From positions 1,116,001-1,180,000 of the forward strand of contig NZ_CP067089.2 in the NCBI RefSeq assembly GCF_016616095.2: a stretch of DNA of 64,000 nt, read 5' to 3'. This DNA comes from Breznakiella homolactica (GTDB lineage: Bacteria > Spirochaetota > Spirochaetia > Treponematales > Breznakiellaceae). Positions within the stretch are counted from its first letter, which is position 1. Every line of letters starts with the position of its first letter. This document shows, piece after piece, positions 9,207-17,761 of this stretch. Below the pieces are notes generated by a model, which searched no databases, was not told the origin of the DNA, and saw nothing but the letters and a program-made list of their open reading frames with translations. The translations under genes and the position numbers were made by a program.

Positions 9207-10670
9207 TTGATCGGTATTGTTTTTCTGTCAATCTTTTTTGCGCTCATGATCGGGATCGGAATCTGGGGTATGCGGAAAACCAAGACCCTGGGCGATTTCT
9301 TTCTGGGCGGCCGGAATATGGGTCCCTGGGTTTCCGCGGTCGCCTACGGTACCTCGTATTTTTCGGCGGTGCTCTTTATCGGTTTCGCCGGGACCCAGGG
9401 ATGGCAGTTCGGGCTCAACGCGCTGTGGATTGCCCTGGGAAACGCGGTTATCGGCGCCCTGGGAGCGTGGCTTATCCTTGCCCGGCGGACCCGCCGGATG
9501 ACCCAGAACCTCGACACCATGACCATGCCGGAATTCCTTCAGAAGCGGTACGGCGCGAGCCACCTCAAACCAATAGCCGCAACGGTAATATTTTTCTTTC
9601 TCCTGCCCTATTCCGCCTCGGTATTCAAAGGCCTGGGCCATCTTTTCGAAACGGTCTTCGGAATATCCTACGATCTGGCGCTTATCCTCATGATTGCCTT
9701 TACCGGGGTATACCTTATCCTGGGGGGATACTTCGCCGTAGCGGTGACGGACTTTATCCAGGGAATGATCATGTTCTTCGGGGCCATAGCCATGGTGGCG
9801 GTCCTCTTCGGCAAAGGCGGCGGATTTACCGCGGTAATTGAGGGGATCCGTGAAAATTACCCCCTTCATATTCCCGAATCCCAGCGCCCGAGCATTCTGA
9901 CCATCGGATCCCTGGTTTTCATGACCAGTTTCGGGACATGGGGGCTGCCCCAGATGGCCCAGAAATTCTACGCCATCAGGAATGAACGGGTCATCCCCAA
10001 AGCCGCGGTGGTAACCACCATCTTCGCGGCGGTGATCGGCTTCTCCGCCTATCTGGTGGGTATTTCATCCCACGTATTTTTTACCCTGGAAACGATCCCC
10101 CGGGACGCGTCCGGGCAGATACTCTACGACCTGATCGTTCCCACGCTGCTCACGGAACATCTCCCGGAAGCGCTCATGGCGCTGATTATGCTCCTGGTGC
10201 TTTCCGCGTCCATGTCGACCCTGTCGTCCCTGGTGCTGGTTTCATCTTCCGCCGTAGCCATCGATCTCATACCGATTCAGATTGACGAAAAAACCGGGAA
10301 GGACCGCTCCGTTGCCCTGATGCGTTTTCTGTCCGCGGTATTCATCGTAATTTCATATCTTATTTCCCGGTTCCAGTTCAGCTTTATCGTGACCCTCATG
10401 TCCCTGAGCTGGGGAGCCGTATCCGGCGCCTTCGCGGCCCCGTATATTTACGGTTTATTCTGGAAAAAGTGCACGAAACCCGCGGCCTACGCGGGACTTA
10501 TTTCGGGGCTGATTACGGAAATTATCCTTTTCTTTGCCCTGGGACCCGCCCAATCGCCCCTGGCGGCGTCCCTGGCGATTATCATACCCTTCGGGGTAGT
10601 ACCGGCGGTTTCAATGTTTACGAAACCGCCGGAACAACCATTACTCGACAGAGCCTTTGAAGGCCTGTAA
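9207..10670 (+). CDS. Sodium:solute symporter (SSS family)
   Basis: A 487-residue integral membrane protein with about 13 hydrophobic helices. SSS-family segments include the early TLGDFFLGGRNMGPWVSAVA region, GTSYFSAVLFIG, the GGYFAVAVTDFIQG helix and LSASMSTLSSLVLVSSSAVA, which matches the Na+-site region of this fold. It probably imports an organic acid or amino acid with sodium. Start: TTG at 9207, chosen because AAAGGAGA sits 7-14 bases upstream; no better ATG is placed near a ribosome site. The gene runs directly into iorA (10-base gap), so the substrate may be an aromatic amino or keto acid; that is inference from context. Confidence 0.88.
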   Translation: MIGIVFLSIFFALMIGIGIWGMRKTKTLGDFFLGGRNMGPWVSAVAYGTSYFSAVLFIGFAGTQGWQFGLNALWIALGNAVIGALGAWLILARRTRRMTQNLDTMTMPEFLQKRYGASHLKPIAATVIFFFLLPYSASVFKGLGHLFETVFGISYDLALILMIAFTGVYLILGGYFAVAVTDFIQGMIMFFGAIAMVAVLFGKGGGFTAVIEGIRENYPLHIPESQRPSILTIGSLVFMTSFGTWGLPQMAQKFYAIRNERVIPKAAVVTTIFAAVIGFSAYLVGISSHVFFTLETIPRDASGQILYDLIVPTLLTEHLPEALMALIMLLVLSASMSTLSSLVLVSSSAVAIDLIPIQIDEKTGKDRSVALMRFLSAVFIVISYLISRFQFSFIVTLMSLSWGAVSGAFAAPYIYGLFWKKCTKPAAYAGLISGLITEIILFFALGPAQSPLAASLAIIIPFGVVPAVSMFTKPPEQPLLDRAFEGL

Positions 10671-10680
10671 AGCAGGAGCT

Positions 10681-12339
10681 ATGAAAGAACTTGCCTTACT
10701 TGGAGATGAAGCGGTTGCCCTGGGAGCCCTCCACGCGGGGGTCAGCGCCTCATACGGTTATCCCGGCACTCCCTCAACGGAAATTCTGGAATCCCTGATT
10801 GCGGAATACGAAAAAGGCGGCCCCCTGGCGGCCTGGTGCACCAATGAAAAAACCGCCCTGGAAGCGGCCCTGGGGGTTTCCTATACCGGCCGCAGGACCA
10901 TGGTCACCATGAAGCACGTGGGCCTTAACGTCGCGTCCGATCCCTTTATGAACGGAGCCCTCCTGGGAATCAAGGGCGGCCTGGTTCTGGCGGTGGCCGA
11001 CGACCCGGGGATGCACAGTTCCCAGAACGAACAGGATTCACGGTTTTACGCGGCCTTTGCCATGATTCCCTGCCTGGAGCCGCGGAGCCAGCAGGAAGCC
11101 TACGATATGACCCGGGAGGCCTTTGATCTTTCCGAACGGCTGCACGTTCCGGTGCTGCTCCGCCTGGTGACCCGGCTTTCCCACGCCCGGGCAGGGGTTG
11201 CCCCGTCCGAACCAAAGGAACAGAATCCCCTGGCCAAGGCTGAGGACAAAACCGAATGGATGCTGCTGCCTGCCTATGCCCGGAAAAACTACAATGCTCT
11301 GATAGAGAAACAGAAGGACATGCTCTCCTGGTCAGAGGCTCACCGGGTCAATAAACTTGAGCTTGACGGCCGCGATACGGATCTGGCGGTGATAACCACC
11401 GGGACCGGCGGCAACTACTACGAAGAAAATCTCGACGATCTGGCCTCGTCCCGGGGAGGGAAACTCCCCGCCCGGCTGCACATCGGAGTCTATCCCATTC
11501 CCATGGAGTCCGTCCGCAGGCTCTGCGAAAAGGCCCACCGGGTTATCATTATTGAAGAAGGCCAGCCCCTCCTGGAGGAACGGCTCCTGGGGCTGCTGCC
11601 CCAGCGGCTTACGGTTTCCGGCAAACTGGACGGAACCGTTGTCCGCAGCGGCGAGCTCGATCCGGACAACGTACGGGCCGCTTTGGGACTCATGCCCAGG
11701 CCTTCGGTGAAGGCGGATATACCCGCCCTGCCCGGCCGGCCGCCCCAGCTGTGCCAGGGGTGCCCCCACGGGGAAAGCTACGAAACCATAAAACAGGCCG
11801 CGGCGGGACTCGAGTCGGTGGTGATAGCCGCGGACATCGGATGCTACGCCCTGGGCGCCCTGCCGCCCTACAGCGTTCCCGAGACCATTGTCTGCATGGG
11901 CGCCAGCGTGGGTATGGCCAAGGGAGCCGCCGATTCGGGTATCAAATACGCCATCGGCGTTATCGGGGACTCGACATTTCTCCATTCGGGGATCACCGGG
12001 CTGATCGACGCGGTGGCCGCGAATACCCCCATGACACTGGTTATTCTCGACAATTCCATCGTGGCCATGACCGGCTGCCAGGATACCATGCTGCCCTCCG
12101 CCCGGCTCAAGGATGTCGTCCTGGGGATCGGCGTCCATCCCGACCACGTAATCGAACTGGAGGCGAAACGCCAGCTCCAGGACGAGAATGCCGCCAGATT
12201 CAGAACCGAACTTGAATACCCCGGACTTTCGGTGGTGTTCTTCAAGCGTGAATGCCTCGAAGCGTTCCGCAAACGGAAGAAACAGGAAGCCGCTAAAGCC
12301 CAGAGCAGCGGGAACCCGGAGACCGGAGGCACCGTATGA
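10681..12339 (+). CDS. iorA: Indolepyruvate:ferredoxin oxidoreductase, alpha subunit (lacking the usual C-terminal ferredoxin domain)
   Basis: 552 residues from the ATG preceded by GCAGGAGCT; the open frame's earlier ATG at 10657 lies inside the symporter. The N-terminal pyrimidine-binding part has GYPGTPSTEILE. The C-terminal thiamine-diphosphate part has CQGCPH, ADIGCYALG, GDSTFLHSGITGL and LDNSIVAMTG. IorA with IorB oxidatively decarboxylates aryl-pyruvates (from Trp, Phe, Tyr) to aryl-acetyl-CoA and reduces ferredoxin. Well-studied IorA proteins end in a two-[4Fe-4S] ferredoxin domain. This one stops after FFKRECLEAFRKRKKQE and a short polar tail, with no cysteine cluster. It is coupled to iorB by ATGA. 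Confidence 0.92.
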   Translation: MKELALLGDEAVALGALHAGVSASYGYPGTPSTEILESLIAEYEKGGPLAAWCTNEKTALEAALGVSYTGRRTMVTMKHVGLNVASDPFMNGALLGIKGGLVLAVADDPGMHSSQNEQDSRFYAAFAMIPCLEPRSQQEAYDMTREAFDLSERLHVPVLLRLVTRLSHARAGVAPSEPKEQNPLAKAEDKTEWMLLPAYARKNYNALIEKQKDMLSWSEAHRVNKLELDGRDTDLAVITTGTGGNYYEENLDDLASSRGGKLPARLHIGVYPIPMESVRRLCEKAHRVIIIEEGQPLLEERLLGLLPQRLTVSGKLDGTVVRSGELDPDNVRAALGLMPRPSVKADIPALPGRPPQLCQGCPHGESYETIKQAAAGLESVVIAADIGCYALGALPPYSVPETIVCMGASVGMAKGAADSGIKYAIGVIGDSTFLHSGITGLIDAVAANTPMTLVILDNSIVAMTGCQDTMLPSARLKDVVLGIGVHPDHVIELEAKRQLQDENAARFRTELEYPGLSVVFFKRECLEAFRKRKKQEAAKAQSSGNPETGGTV

Positions 12340-12923
12340 AAAAAGATGTAATCCTCGCCGGTGTCGGCGGACAGGGAGTACTCTCCATCGCGGCCATCAT
12401 TGCCCAGGCAGCCATATCCCGGGGCCTCGCGGTCCGGCAGTCCGAGGTCCACGGCATGGCCCAGCGGGGCGGCGCGGTGCTTGCTCACCTCCGTATTTCC
12501 GATACCGCCATCGCCTCCGATCTGGTTCCCCAGGGCGGAGCGGATCTCATTATTTCCATGGAACCGGTGGAAAGCCTCCGGTACGCCCAGTGGCTCTCTC
12601 CCCAGGGGGCGCTGGTAACCGCCGCGGACCCCTTTGTAAACATCCCCAACTATCCCGACCTTGAAGCGATACTGAACGCGGTAAAGCAGTTTCCGGAGCA
12701 CCGCATTGTGCAGGCCGCAGCCGCGGCCAAGGAAGCGGGACTGCCCCGGGCGGTCAATATGGTTATGGTCGGGGCGGCAAGCCCCTTCCTGCCAATCCCG
12801 CCGGAAGAACTGGAAACCACCATCGCGGAGCAGTTCAAATCCAAGGACGTCTCGGTGGTGGAAGCGAATATCAAAGCGTTCAGGCTTGGCAGGCAGGCGG
12901 CCGAACAGGGACCGCAGTCATGA
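12336..12923 (+). CDS. iorB: Indolepyruvate:ferredoxin oxidoreductase, beta subunit
   Basis: A 195-residue gamma-type 2-oxoacid oxidoreductase subunit. It opens with the CoA/thiamine-enzyme contact motif GVGGQGVLSIAAIIAQAA and continues with VRQSEVHGMAQRGGAVLAHLR, both diagnostic of the IorB/POR-gamma family. It partners IorA in the cytoplasm. Its ATG overlaps the iorA stop and its own stop overlaps the paaK1 start (both ATGA), so the three proteins are probably made together in stoichiometric amounts. Confidence 0.94.
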   Translation: MKKDVILAGVGGQGVLSIAAIIAQAAISRGLAVRQSEVHGMAQRGGAVLAHLRISDTAIASDLVPQGGADLIISMEPVESLRYAQWLSPQGALVTAADPFVNIPNYPDLEAILNAVKQFPEHRIVQAAAAAKEAGLPRAVNMVMVGAASPFLPIPPEELETTIAEQFKSKDVSVVEANIKAFRLGRQAAEQGPQS

Positions 12924-14233
12924 ACTTCCAGTACTGGAACCGGCGGATGGAAACCCTGCCCCGGGATGAACTTGAAGACTATCAGCTCGAAGCCCTCAGG
13001 GTAATGGTTGAGCGGGCGCTGCGGACACCCTTTTATTCCCGGGAACTGCAGAAGGCGGGAATTACCGGGGGCGCGTCGATCAAATCCCTGGATGATATCC
13101 GCCGCATCCCCTTTACCACCAAGCACGAACTCCGGGAAGCCTATCCCTACGGAATGCTCAGTATTCCAAAAGAGGACATTGTCCGGCTCCACGCCTCCAG
13201 CGGAACCACGGGGGTTCCCACCACCATATACCTCAGCGGTGAGGATATAAAACGGTGGACATCCTTTGTGGCCCGCTCCATCTACGCCACGGGATGCGAT
13301 AAAACCGACGTGTTCCAGAACATGATCACCTACGGCCTCTTTACCGGCGGACTGGGTTTCCACTACGGCGCCGAGGAAGTGGGCATGCTGGTCATACCTT
13401 CGGGACCGGGAAACACCGCGAAGCAGTTCCAGTTTATGAAGGATTTCGGCACCACCGTACTCCACGCCACGCCGAGTTTTCTCCTGCATGTGGAATCGAA
13501 AATGCGGGAAGAAGGGGTCCGGCGGGAGGAACTCCGGCTCAAGCGGGCCTTTGCCGGCGCGGAGCCCTACTCCGAGGACACCCGGAAACGAATTGAGGAA
13601 CTCCTCGCCATCGATGTATTCAATTCCTACGGTCTTTCGGAGATGAACGGCCCGGGGGTTGCCTTTGAGTGCCAGGCGAAAAACGGCCTCCATATCTGGG
13701 AGGACGGCTACATCGCGGAAATCGTAAACCCCGACACCCTGGAGCCGGTGGCAGAGGGGGAATCAGGGGAATTGGTGCTCACCATCCTGTGCCGGGAAGC
13801 CACCCCGATTCTCCGGTACCGGACCCGGGACCTGACATCCTTTTACACCGAACCCTGCTCCTGCGGCAGGACCCACCGGAGACTCCGGCGGATTACCGGA
13901 CGCAGCGACGACATGCTTATCATCAACGGGGTTAACCTCTTCCCGAGCCAGATTGAAGAAGTGATCATGGCCATCAAAGAGGTGGGCAACAATTACCTGA
14001 TCCAGGTTGAAAAAGAAGGAGCCCTGGACCGGCTTACGGTAAAAACCGAGGTCGGACCGGATATTTTTATGGACGATGCCCGGCCGCTCAACGCGCTGAA
14101 GGAAAAAATACGCCGTACCCTGCAGGCCACCATATCCATCAGCCCGCGGGTGGAACTCCACGAAAGCGGAACCCTGCCCGTATCCGAAGGCAAGGCAAAA
14201 CGGGTAATCGATACACGTCCCAAGGATATATAA
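12920..14233 (+). CDS. paaK: Phenylacetate-CoA ligase family enzyme, copy 1
   Basis: A 437-residue adenylate-forming enzyme. Visible features are the P-loop-like LHASSGTTGVPTTIYLS, the YGLFTGGLGFHYGAEEVG segment, SYGLSEMNGPGVAFEC, the D-x-L-x-I-x-G hinge (GRSDDMLIINGVNLFPSQIE) and a C-terminal AMP-binding lobe with lysines near PVSEGKAKRV. The family links phenylacetate to CoA using ATP. Placed after iorAB, it is more likely to run in reverse, converting aryl-acetyl-CoA plus AMP and PPi into the acid and ATP, so the cluster would conserve energy from aromatic amino acids. The direction is inference. Coupled by ATGA to iorB. Confidence 0.92.
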   Translation: MNFQYWNRRMETLPRDELEDYQLEALRVMVERALRTPFYSRELQKAGITGGASIKSLDDIRRIPFTTKHELREAYPYGMLSIPKEDIVRLHASSGTTGVPTTIYLSGEDIKRWTSFVARSIYATGCDKTDVFQNMITYGLFTGGLGFHYGAEEVGMLVIPSGPGNTAKQFQFMKDFGTTVLHATPSFLLHVESKMREEGVRREELRLKRAFAGAEPYSEDTRKRIEELLAIDVFNSYGLSEMNGPGVAFECQAKNGLHIWEDGYIAEIVNPDTLEPVAEGESGELVLTILCREATPILRYRTRDLTSFYTEPCSCGRTHRRLRRITGRSDDMLIINGVNLFPSQIEEVIMAIKEVGNNYLIQVEKEGALDRLTVKTEVGPDIFMDDARPLNALKEKIRRTLQATISISPRVELHESGTLPVSEGKAKRVIDTRPKDI

Positions 14234-14236
14234 TAA

Positions 14237-14268
14237 CGCTGCCCGATAACCTCAGTTATCGAGCAGCG
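14237..14268 (+). promoter_or_regulatory. Hairpin between the two paaK genes
   Basis: CGCTGCCCGATAAC (14237-14250), a CTCA loop and GTTATCGAGCAGCG (14255-14268) form a 14-bp stem with one mismatch. There is no T-run, so it is more likely a processing or mRNA-stability element than a terminator. It lies in the only sizeable gap (66 bases) inside the operon. Confidence 0.5.
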
Positions 14269-14299
14269 CTAATTCCGAGAACAGACCAGAGGTAGAGCT

Positions 14300-15601
14300 A
14301 TGATTTTCAATCCTGAATACGAATCCATGGACATCGAAGCCCGCGTAAAACTTCAGTTCGCGCGGCTCAAGAACCTTACGGAAAAGCTGTATTACCATGT
14401 ACCGTTTTACCGCGGCAAAATGGAGGCGATGGGCATAAGCCCCCGGGATATCCGCTCCATGGCGGACATCGCCCTGCTTCCCTTTACCACAAAGGACGAC
14501 CTCAGGGAAACCTATCCCTACGGACTTCTGGCGTGTCCCCAGGCGGAAATCGAGGAAATTCACATGTCCTCGGGGACCACCGGGGTTCCCGTGGTGGACG
14601 CCTACACCCGGCGGGACATCGAAAACTGGGAAGAAGCCATGGCCCGGACTCTGGCCGGGGCCGGCGGGTCCCGGAACGATACGGTCCAGAACTGCTACGG
14701 CTACGGCCTCTTTACCGGCGGACTCGGGGTCCACTACGGGGCGAAACGGCTCGGGGCCAACATCATCCCCATGTCCTCGGGCAATACCCAGAAACAGCTC
14801 ATGGTCATGCAGTCCTTTGGATCGACCATACTCACCGGGACCCCTTCTTACGCCCTGTTTATGGCAGAGGAAGCCGAGGAATCCGGGATTAATCTGAAAA
14901 AACTGGGACTCAAAGCCGGCTGCTTCGGGGCGGAGCCCTGGAGCGAGAACATGCGCCGGGAAATTGAGGAACGGTACGGCATTGACGCCTATGACATTTA
15001 CGGCCTCACGGAAATCACCGGCCCCGGGGTCGCCTTTGAGTGCGAAGCCAAGAACGGGCTCCATATCAACGAAGACCTGTTCTTCCCGGAAATAATCGAT
15101 CCCGAAACCGGAAAACCCCTGCCGGAAGGCGAAAAGGGAGAACTGGTTTTCACCACCCTCGTCAAAGAAGGGACGCCCCTGCTCCGTTACCGTACCAGGG
15201 ACGTGACCTTCCTCCGCCGGGAAATCTGCGCCTGCGGCAGAACCACCATAAAAATGAACCGTCTCTTCGGCAGGACCGATGACATGCTCATCATCCGGGG
15301 AATCAACGTGTTCCCGAGCCAGATCGAGCACGCCCTCATCGAAATTGAGGGAACCGACCCGCATTACGTCATCATTGTCGACCGGGGATCCAACCACCTC
15401 GACGAAGTGGAACTCCAGGTGGAAGTAAAGAAAGAATTCTTCAGCGACGAAACCAAAAGGCTTGAAGTGCTCAGGTCAAACATCGAAACCGTGATGAAGT
15501 CGAAGCTTGGCCTGGCCATGAAGGTCAAACTGGTGGAACCGAAAACCATTGAACGGTCCATCGGAAAAGCGAAGCGGGTTATCGACAAACGAACAATATA
15601 A
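14300..15601 (+). CDS. paaK: Phenylacetate-CoA ligase family enzyme, copy 2
   Basis: A 433-residue paralogue of the preceding gene with the same order of motifs: MSSGTTGVPVVDAY, YGLFTGGLGVHYGAKRLG, the IYGLTEITGPGVAFECEA segment, and GRTDDMLIIRGINVFPSQIE. It carries a Cys pair (ICACGRTT) like the CSCGRTH pair in copy 1. The two proteins differ in the substrate pocket region between residues ~75 and 240, so they may prefer different aryl-acids (for example phenyl- versus indole- or hydroxyphenyl-acetate); this is inference. The start has an AGAGGTAGAGCT ribosome site. Confidence 0.92.
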   Translation: MIFNPEYESMDIEARVKLQFARLKNLTEKLYYHVPFYRGKMEAMGISPRDIRSMADIALLPFTTKDDLRETYPYGLLACPQAEIEEIHMSSGTTGVPVVDAYTRRDIENWEEAMARTLAGAGGSRNDTVQNCYGYGLFTGGLGVHYGAKRLGANIIPMSSGNTQKQLMVMQSFGSTILTGTPSYALFMAEEAEESGINLKKLGLKAGCFGAEPWSENMRREIEERYGIDAYDIYGLTEITGPGVAFECEAKNGLHINEDLFFPEIIDPETGKPLPEGEKGELVFTTLVKEGTPLLRYRTRDVTFLRREICACGRTTIKMNRLFGRTDDMLIIRGINVFPSQIEHALIEIEGTDPHYVIIVDRGSNHLDEVELQVEVKKEFFSDETKRLEVLRSNIETVMKSKLGLAMKVKLVEPKTIERSIGKAKRVIDKRTI

Positions 15602-15680
15602 ATTAGGCGGCCGGCCCGGTATTGTGTTATACTTATACTGACGGGCCGTGCGGGTTATCCGGTCAGAACAAGGAGTGAGC

Positions 15681-16097
15681 ATGCAGATTAAACAGATATC
15701 GGTCTTTCTTGAAAACAACGCCGGACGGCTGGGAGAAGTTACGCGGGTCCTGGCCAATGCCGGAATAAATATCAGAGCCATCTCCATTGCCGATACAGCG
15801 GATTTCGGGATACTGCGGCTTATTGTGGACAAAAACCTGGATGCCATGAAAGCCCTGGCGGATGCGGGCTTTACCACGCGGATGACCGATGTGGTGGCTG
15901 TTCAAATCGAAGATACCCCGGGAAGCCTGGCAAAGGTAATGGAACTGTTCCAGAAATCCCAGATAAATATCGAATACCTCTACGCGTCCCTGGAAGGAAA
16001 GGTGGGGAAAGCGGTGGTTATCTTCAAAATGGAAAACATTGAAAAAGGAATCGAAATCGTCAGTAAAAACGGTTTGTCAATGGTAGAAGAATTTTAA
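15681..16097 (+). CDS. Tandem ACT-domain protein, probable amino-acid sensor
   Basis: 138 residues from an ATG preceded by AAGGAGTGAGC; an earlier in-frame ATG at 15648 lacks such a site. Two ACT domains are visible. The first is at ~1-65 (QISVFLENNAGRLGEVTRVL, ANAGINIRAISIADT). The second is at ~70-135 (VQIEDTPGSLAKVMELFQKS, INIEYLYA). ACT pairs bind amino acids at their interface. Such stand-alone proteins often sit beside iorAB/paaK clusters and presumably report the aromatic or branched-chain amino acid pool to those enzymes. No catalytic domain is attached. Confidence 0.85.
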   Translation: MQIKQISVFLENNAGRLGEVTRVLANAGINIRAISIADTADFGILRLIVDKNLDAMKALADAGFTTRMTDVVAVQIEDTPGSLAKVMELFQKSQINIEYLYASLEGKVGKAVVIFKMENIEKGIEIVSKNGLSMVEEF

Positions 16098-16115
16098 CAC
16101 CACCGGGGCATAGCC

Positions 16116-17588
16116 ATGAAAATATTAATGACCACCAGTGAAGCGGTTCCTTTTGCCAAAACCGGCGGCCTCGCGGATGCTGTTTCGGCGCTTTCCCTGT
16201 CCCTGGCGAAACTGGGCCATGAGGTACGGATTGTCATGCCCCGGTACTATTCGATTGACCGGAGAAAACTCGATAAGCTTGAGGGAGCCATGGGAGTTCC
16301 CATGGGCAGCGGAGAAGAATGGTGCGCCGTTTTTACCACCGACATGCCCGGCTCCCAGAAAAAAAATCCCGTCCGGATGTATTTCATAGATCATGAGATT
16401 TTCTTCGGCCGGGACGGGGTTTACGGAACCCCTTCGGAACCGGATTTTCTGGATAACCCCAGACGGTTCAGCTTTTTTTCCCGTTCCGTATTCCAGCTGT
16501 GCCGCAAAATTGACTGGTATCCCGATATATTCCATGCCCACGACTGGCCCACGGCACTGGTTCCGGTATTCCTCAAGTTCGGAGAGCGCCAGGGGAAATT
16601 CGCCGGCGCCCGCTCGGTGCTTACGATTCATAACCTGGGGTATCAGGGAATATACAGCAAAAACAACTTTCCCTATACGGGCCTCGGCTGGAATGTATTC
16701 TATGACGCCGGTTTTGACGACTGGAATATGATGAACATTCTCAAGGCCGGGCTCAACAGCGCGGACAGCCTCAACACGGTGAGCCCTACCTACGCCCGGG
16801 AAACGAAAACACAGGAACACGGTTTCCGCCTGGATGGAGTACTGCGGTACCGTTCCGGTGATTATGCCGGCATTCTCAACGGGATCGACACAAAGGTGTG
16901 GAACCCCGCAAAGGATCCGCTGATTCCCGTACCGTACTCCACAAAGGATATGAGCGGCAAAGCCGCCGCAAAAGAACGGCTCCAGGAGGAATTCGGCCTT
17001 CCCGTCAACCAGGACATACCGGTTATCGGTATGGTGACCAGGCTTACCGAACAAAAAGGGGTTGGTTCGCTCTTCGGCCCTTCCTACGGTTCGGCGTATT
17101 CTATCTGCCGGGATATGGACATCCAGTTTGTTATCCTCGGTTCCGGTGAATCCTGGTGCGAACAGGAGATCAGAAGCCTTTCATCGCGGCTTCCCAATTT
17201 CAGCGGGAAGATAGGATACAGCGAGTCCCTGAGCCATATCATTGAAGCGGGGAGCGACTTTTTCCTTATGCCCAGCCAGTACGAACCCTGCGGCCTCAAC
17301 CAGATGTATTCCCTCAATTACGGTACCCCGCCAATCGTCCGGCGGACCGGCGGTCTCGTGGATACGGTGGAAAACTTCAGCCAGGAAGCCGGCACGGGAA
17401 CGGGGTTTATGTTTGATGATCTAACCCCCCACGCAATCTACAATACCGTCGGCTGGGCGGTATGGGCCTATTACAACCGGCGCGATCAGGTTGAAGCCAT
17501 GCGCATCCGGGGTATGAAGCAGGATTTTTCCTGGGAAAAATCCGCCCGGAAATACGTGGAATTATACGAAAAGAACCTGGAACGGTGA
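16116..17588 (+). CDS. glgA: Glycogen/starch synthase (GT5)
   Basis: A 490-residue GT-B enzyme that adds glucose from ADP-glucose to growing alpha-1,4-glucan in the cytoplasm. The N-terminus has the donor-binding KTGGLADAVSALS motif. The middle has FHAHDWPTALVPVFLKF and LTIHNLGYQGIY. The C-terminal half has the GMVTRLTEQKG segment and the catalytic loop MPSQYEPCGLNQMYSLNYGT, with the second KTGGL-like motif as RRTGGLVDTVENF. Length and motifs match bacterial GlgA. It follows the ACT gene after only 18 bases, so it may share its transcript, though the metabolic link is unclear. No other glycogen gene is in the window. Confidence 0.94.
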   Translation: MKILMTTSEAVPFAKTGGLADAVSALSLSLAKLGHEVRIVMPRYYSIDRRKLDKLEGAMGVPMGSGEEWCAVFTTDMPGSQKKNPVRMYFIDHEIFFGRDGVYGTPSEPDFLDNPRRFSFFSRSVFQLCRKIDWYPDIFHAHDWPTALVPVFLKFGERQGKFAGARSVLTIHNLGYQGIYSKNNFPYTGLGWNVFYDAGFDDWNMMNILKAGLNSADSLNTVSPTYARETKTQEHGFRLDGVLRYRSGDYAGILNGIDTKVWNPAKDPLIPVPYSTKDMSGKAAAKERLQEEFGLPVNQDIPVIGMVTRLTEQKGVGSLFGPSYGSAYSICRDMDIQFVILGSGESWCEQEIRSLSSRLPNFSGKIGYSESLSHIIEAGSDFFLMPSQYEPCGLNQMYSLNYGTPPIVRRTGGLVDTVENFSQEAGTGTGFMFDDLTPHAIYNTVGWAVWAYYNRRDQVEAMRIRGMKQDFSWEKSARKYVELYEKNLER

Positions 17589-17705
17589 ACTATTCCGGAG
17601 CTGCTACAGTATAAAGAACTGCCGGAATCGTACTGGTACTATCGGTATTTCCATATGAAAGATTATCATCCCCAGAATCCAGCCCCACCCGTTGCTGCCA
17701 GAAGC

Positions 17706-17728
17706 GTTCTCCCATCCATGCTGCGGCA
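17706..17728 (-). repeat. Possible remnant of the nested-hairpin element
   Basis: In the 173-base convergent gap between glgA and the ROK gene, the minus strand reads TGCCGCAGCATGGATGGGAG then AAC. It resembles the left end of the elements at 8975 and 49973-50082 (minus), CGCAGCATGGTGAGAAC. No partner arm is found, so it may be a decayed copy or chance. I see no T-rich terminator in this gap. Confidence 0.25.
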
Positions 17729-17761
17729 CTGAATTGCAAGTATAATGCGGTTGCCCTGTAA

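Noticed and set aside
10774-12147. Long minus-strand frames opposite iorA
   Set aside because: Iron-clad IorA motifs on the plus strand; the opposite frames carry no start signals.
12650-13693. 347-codon minus-strand open frame
   Set aside because: Spans the iorB/paaK1 junction antisense to both; no start signal and no domain.
14252-15397. 381-codon minus-strand open frame
   Set aside because: Antisense to the second paaK gene; no recognisable motif, composition as expected for a codon-phase shadow.
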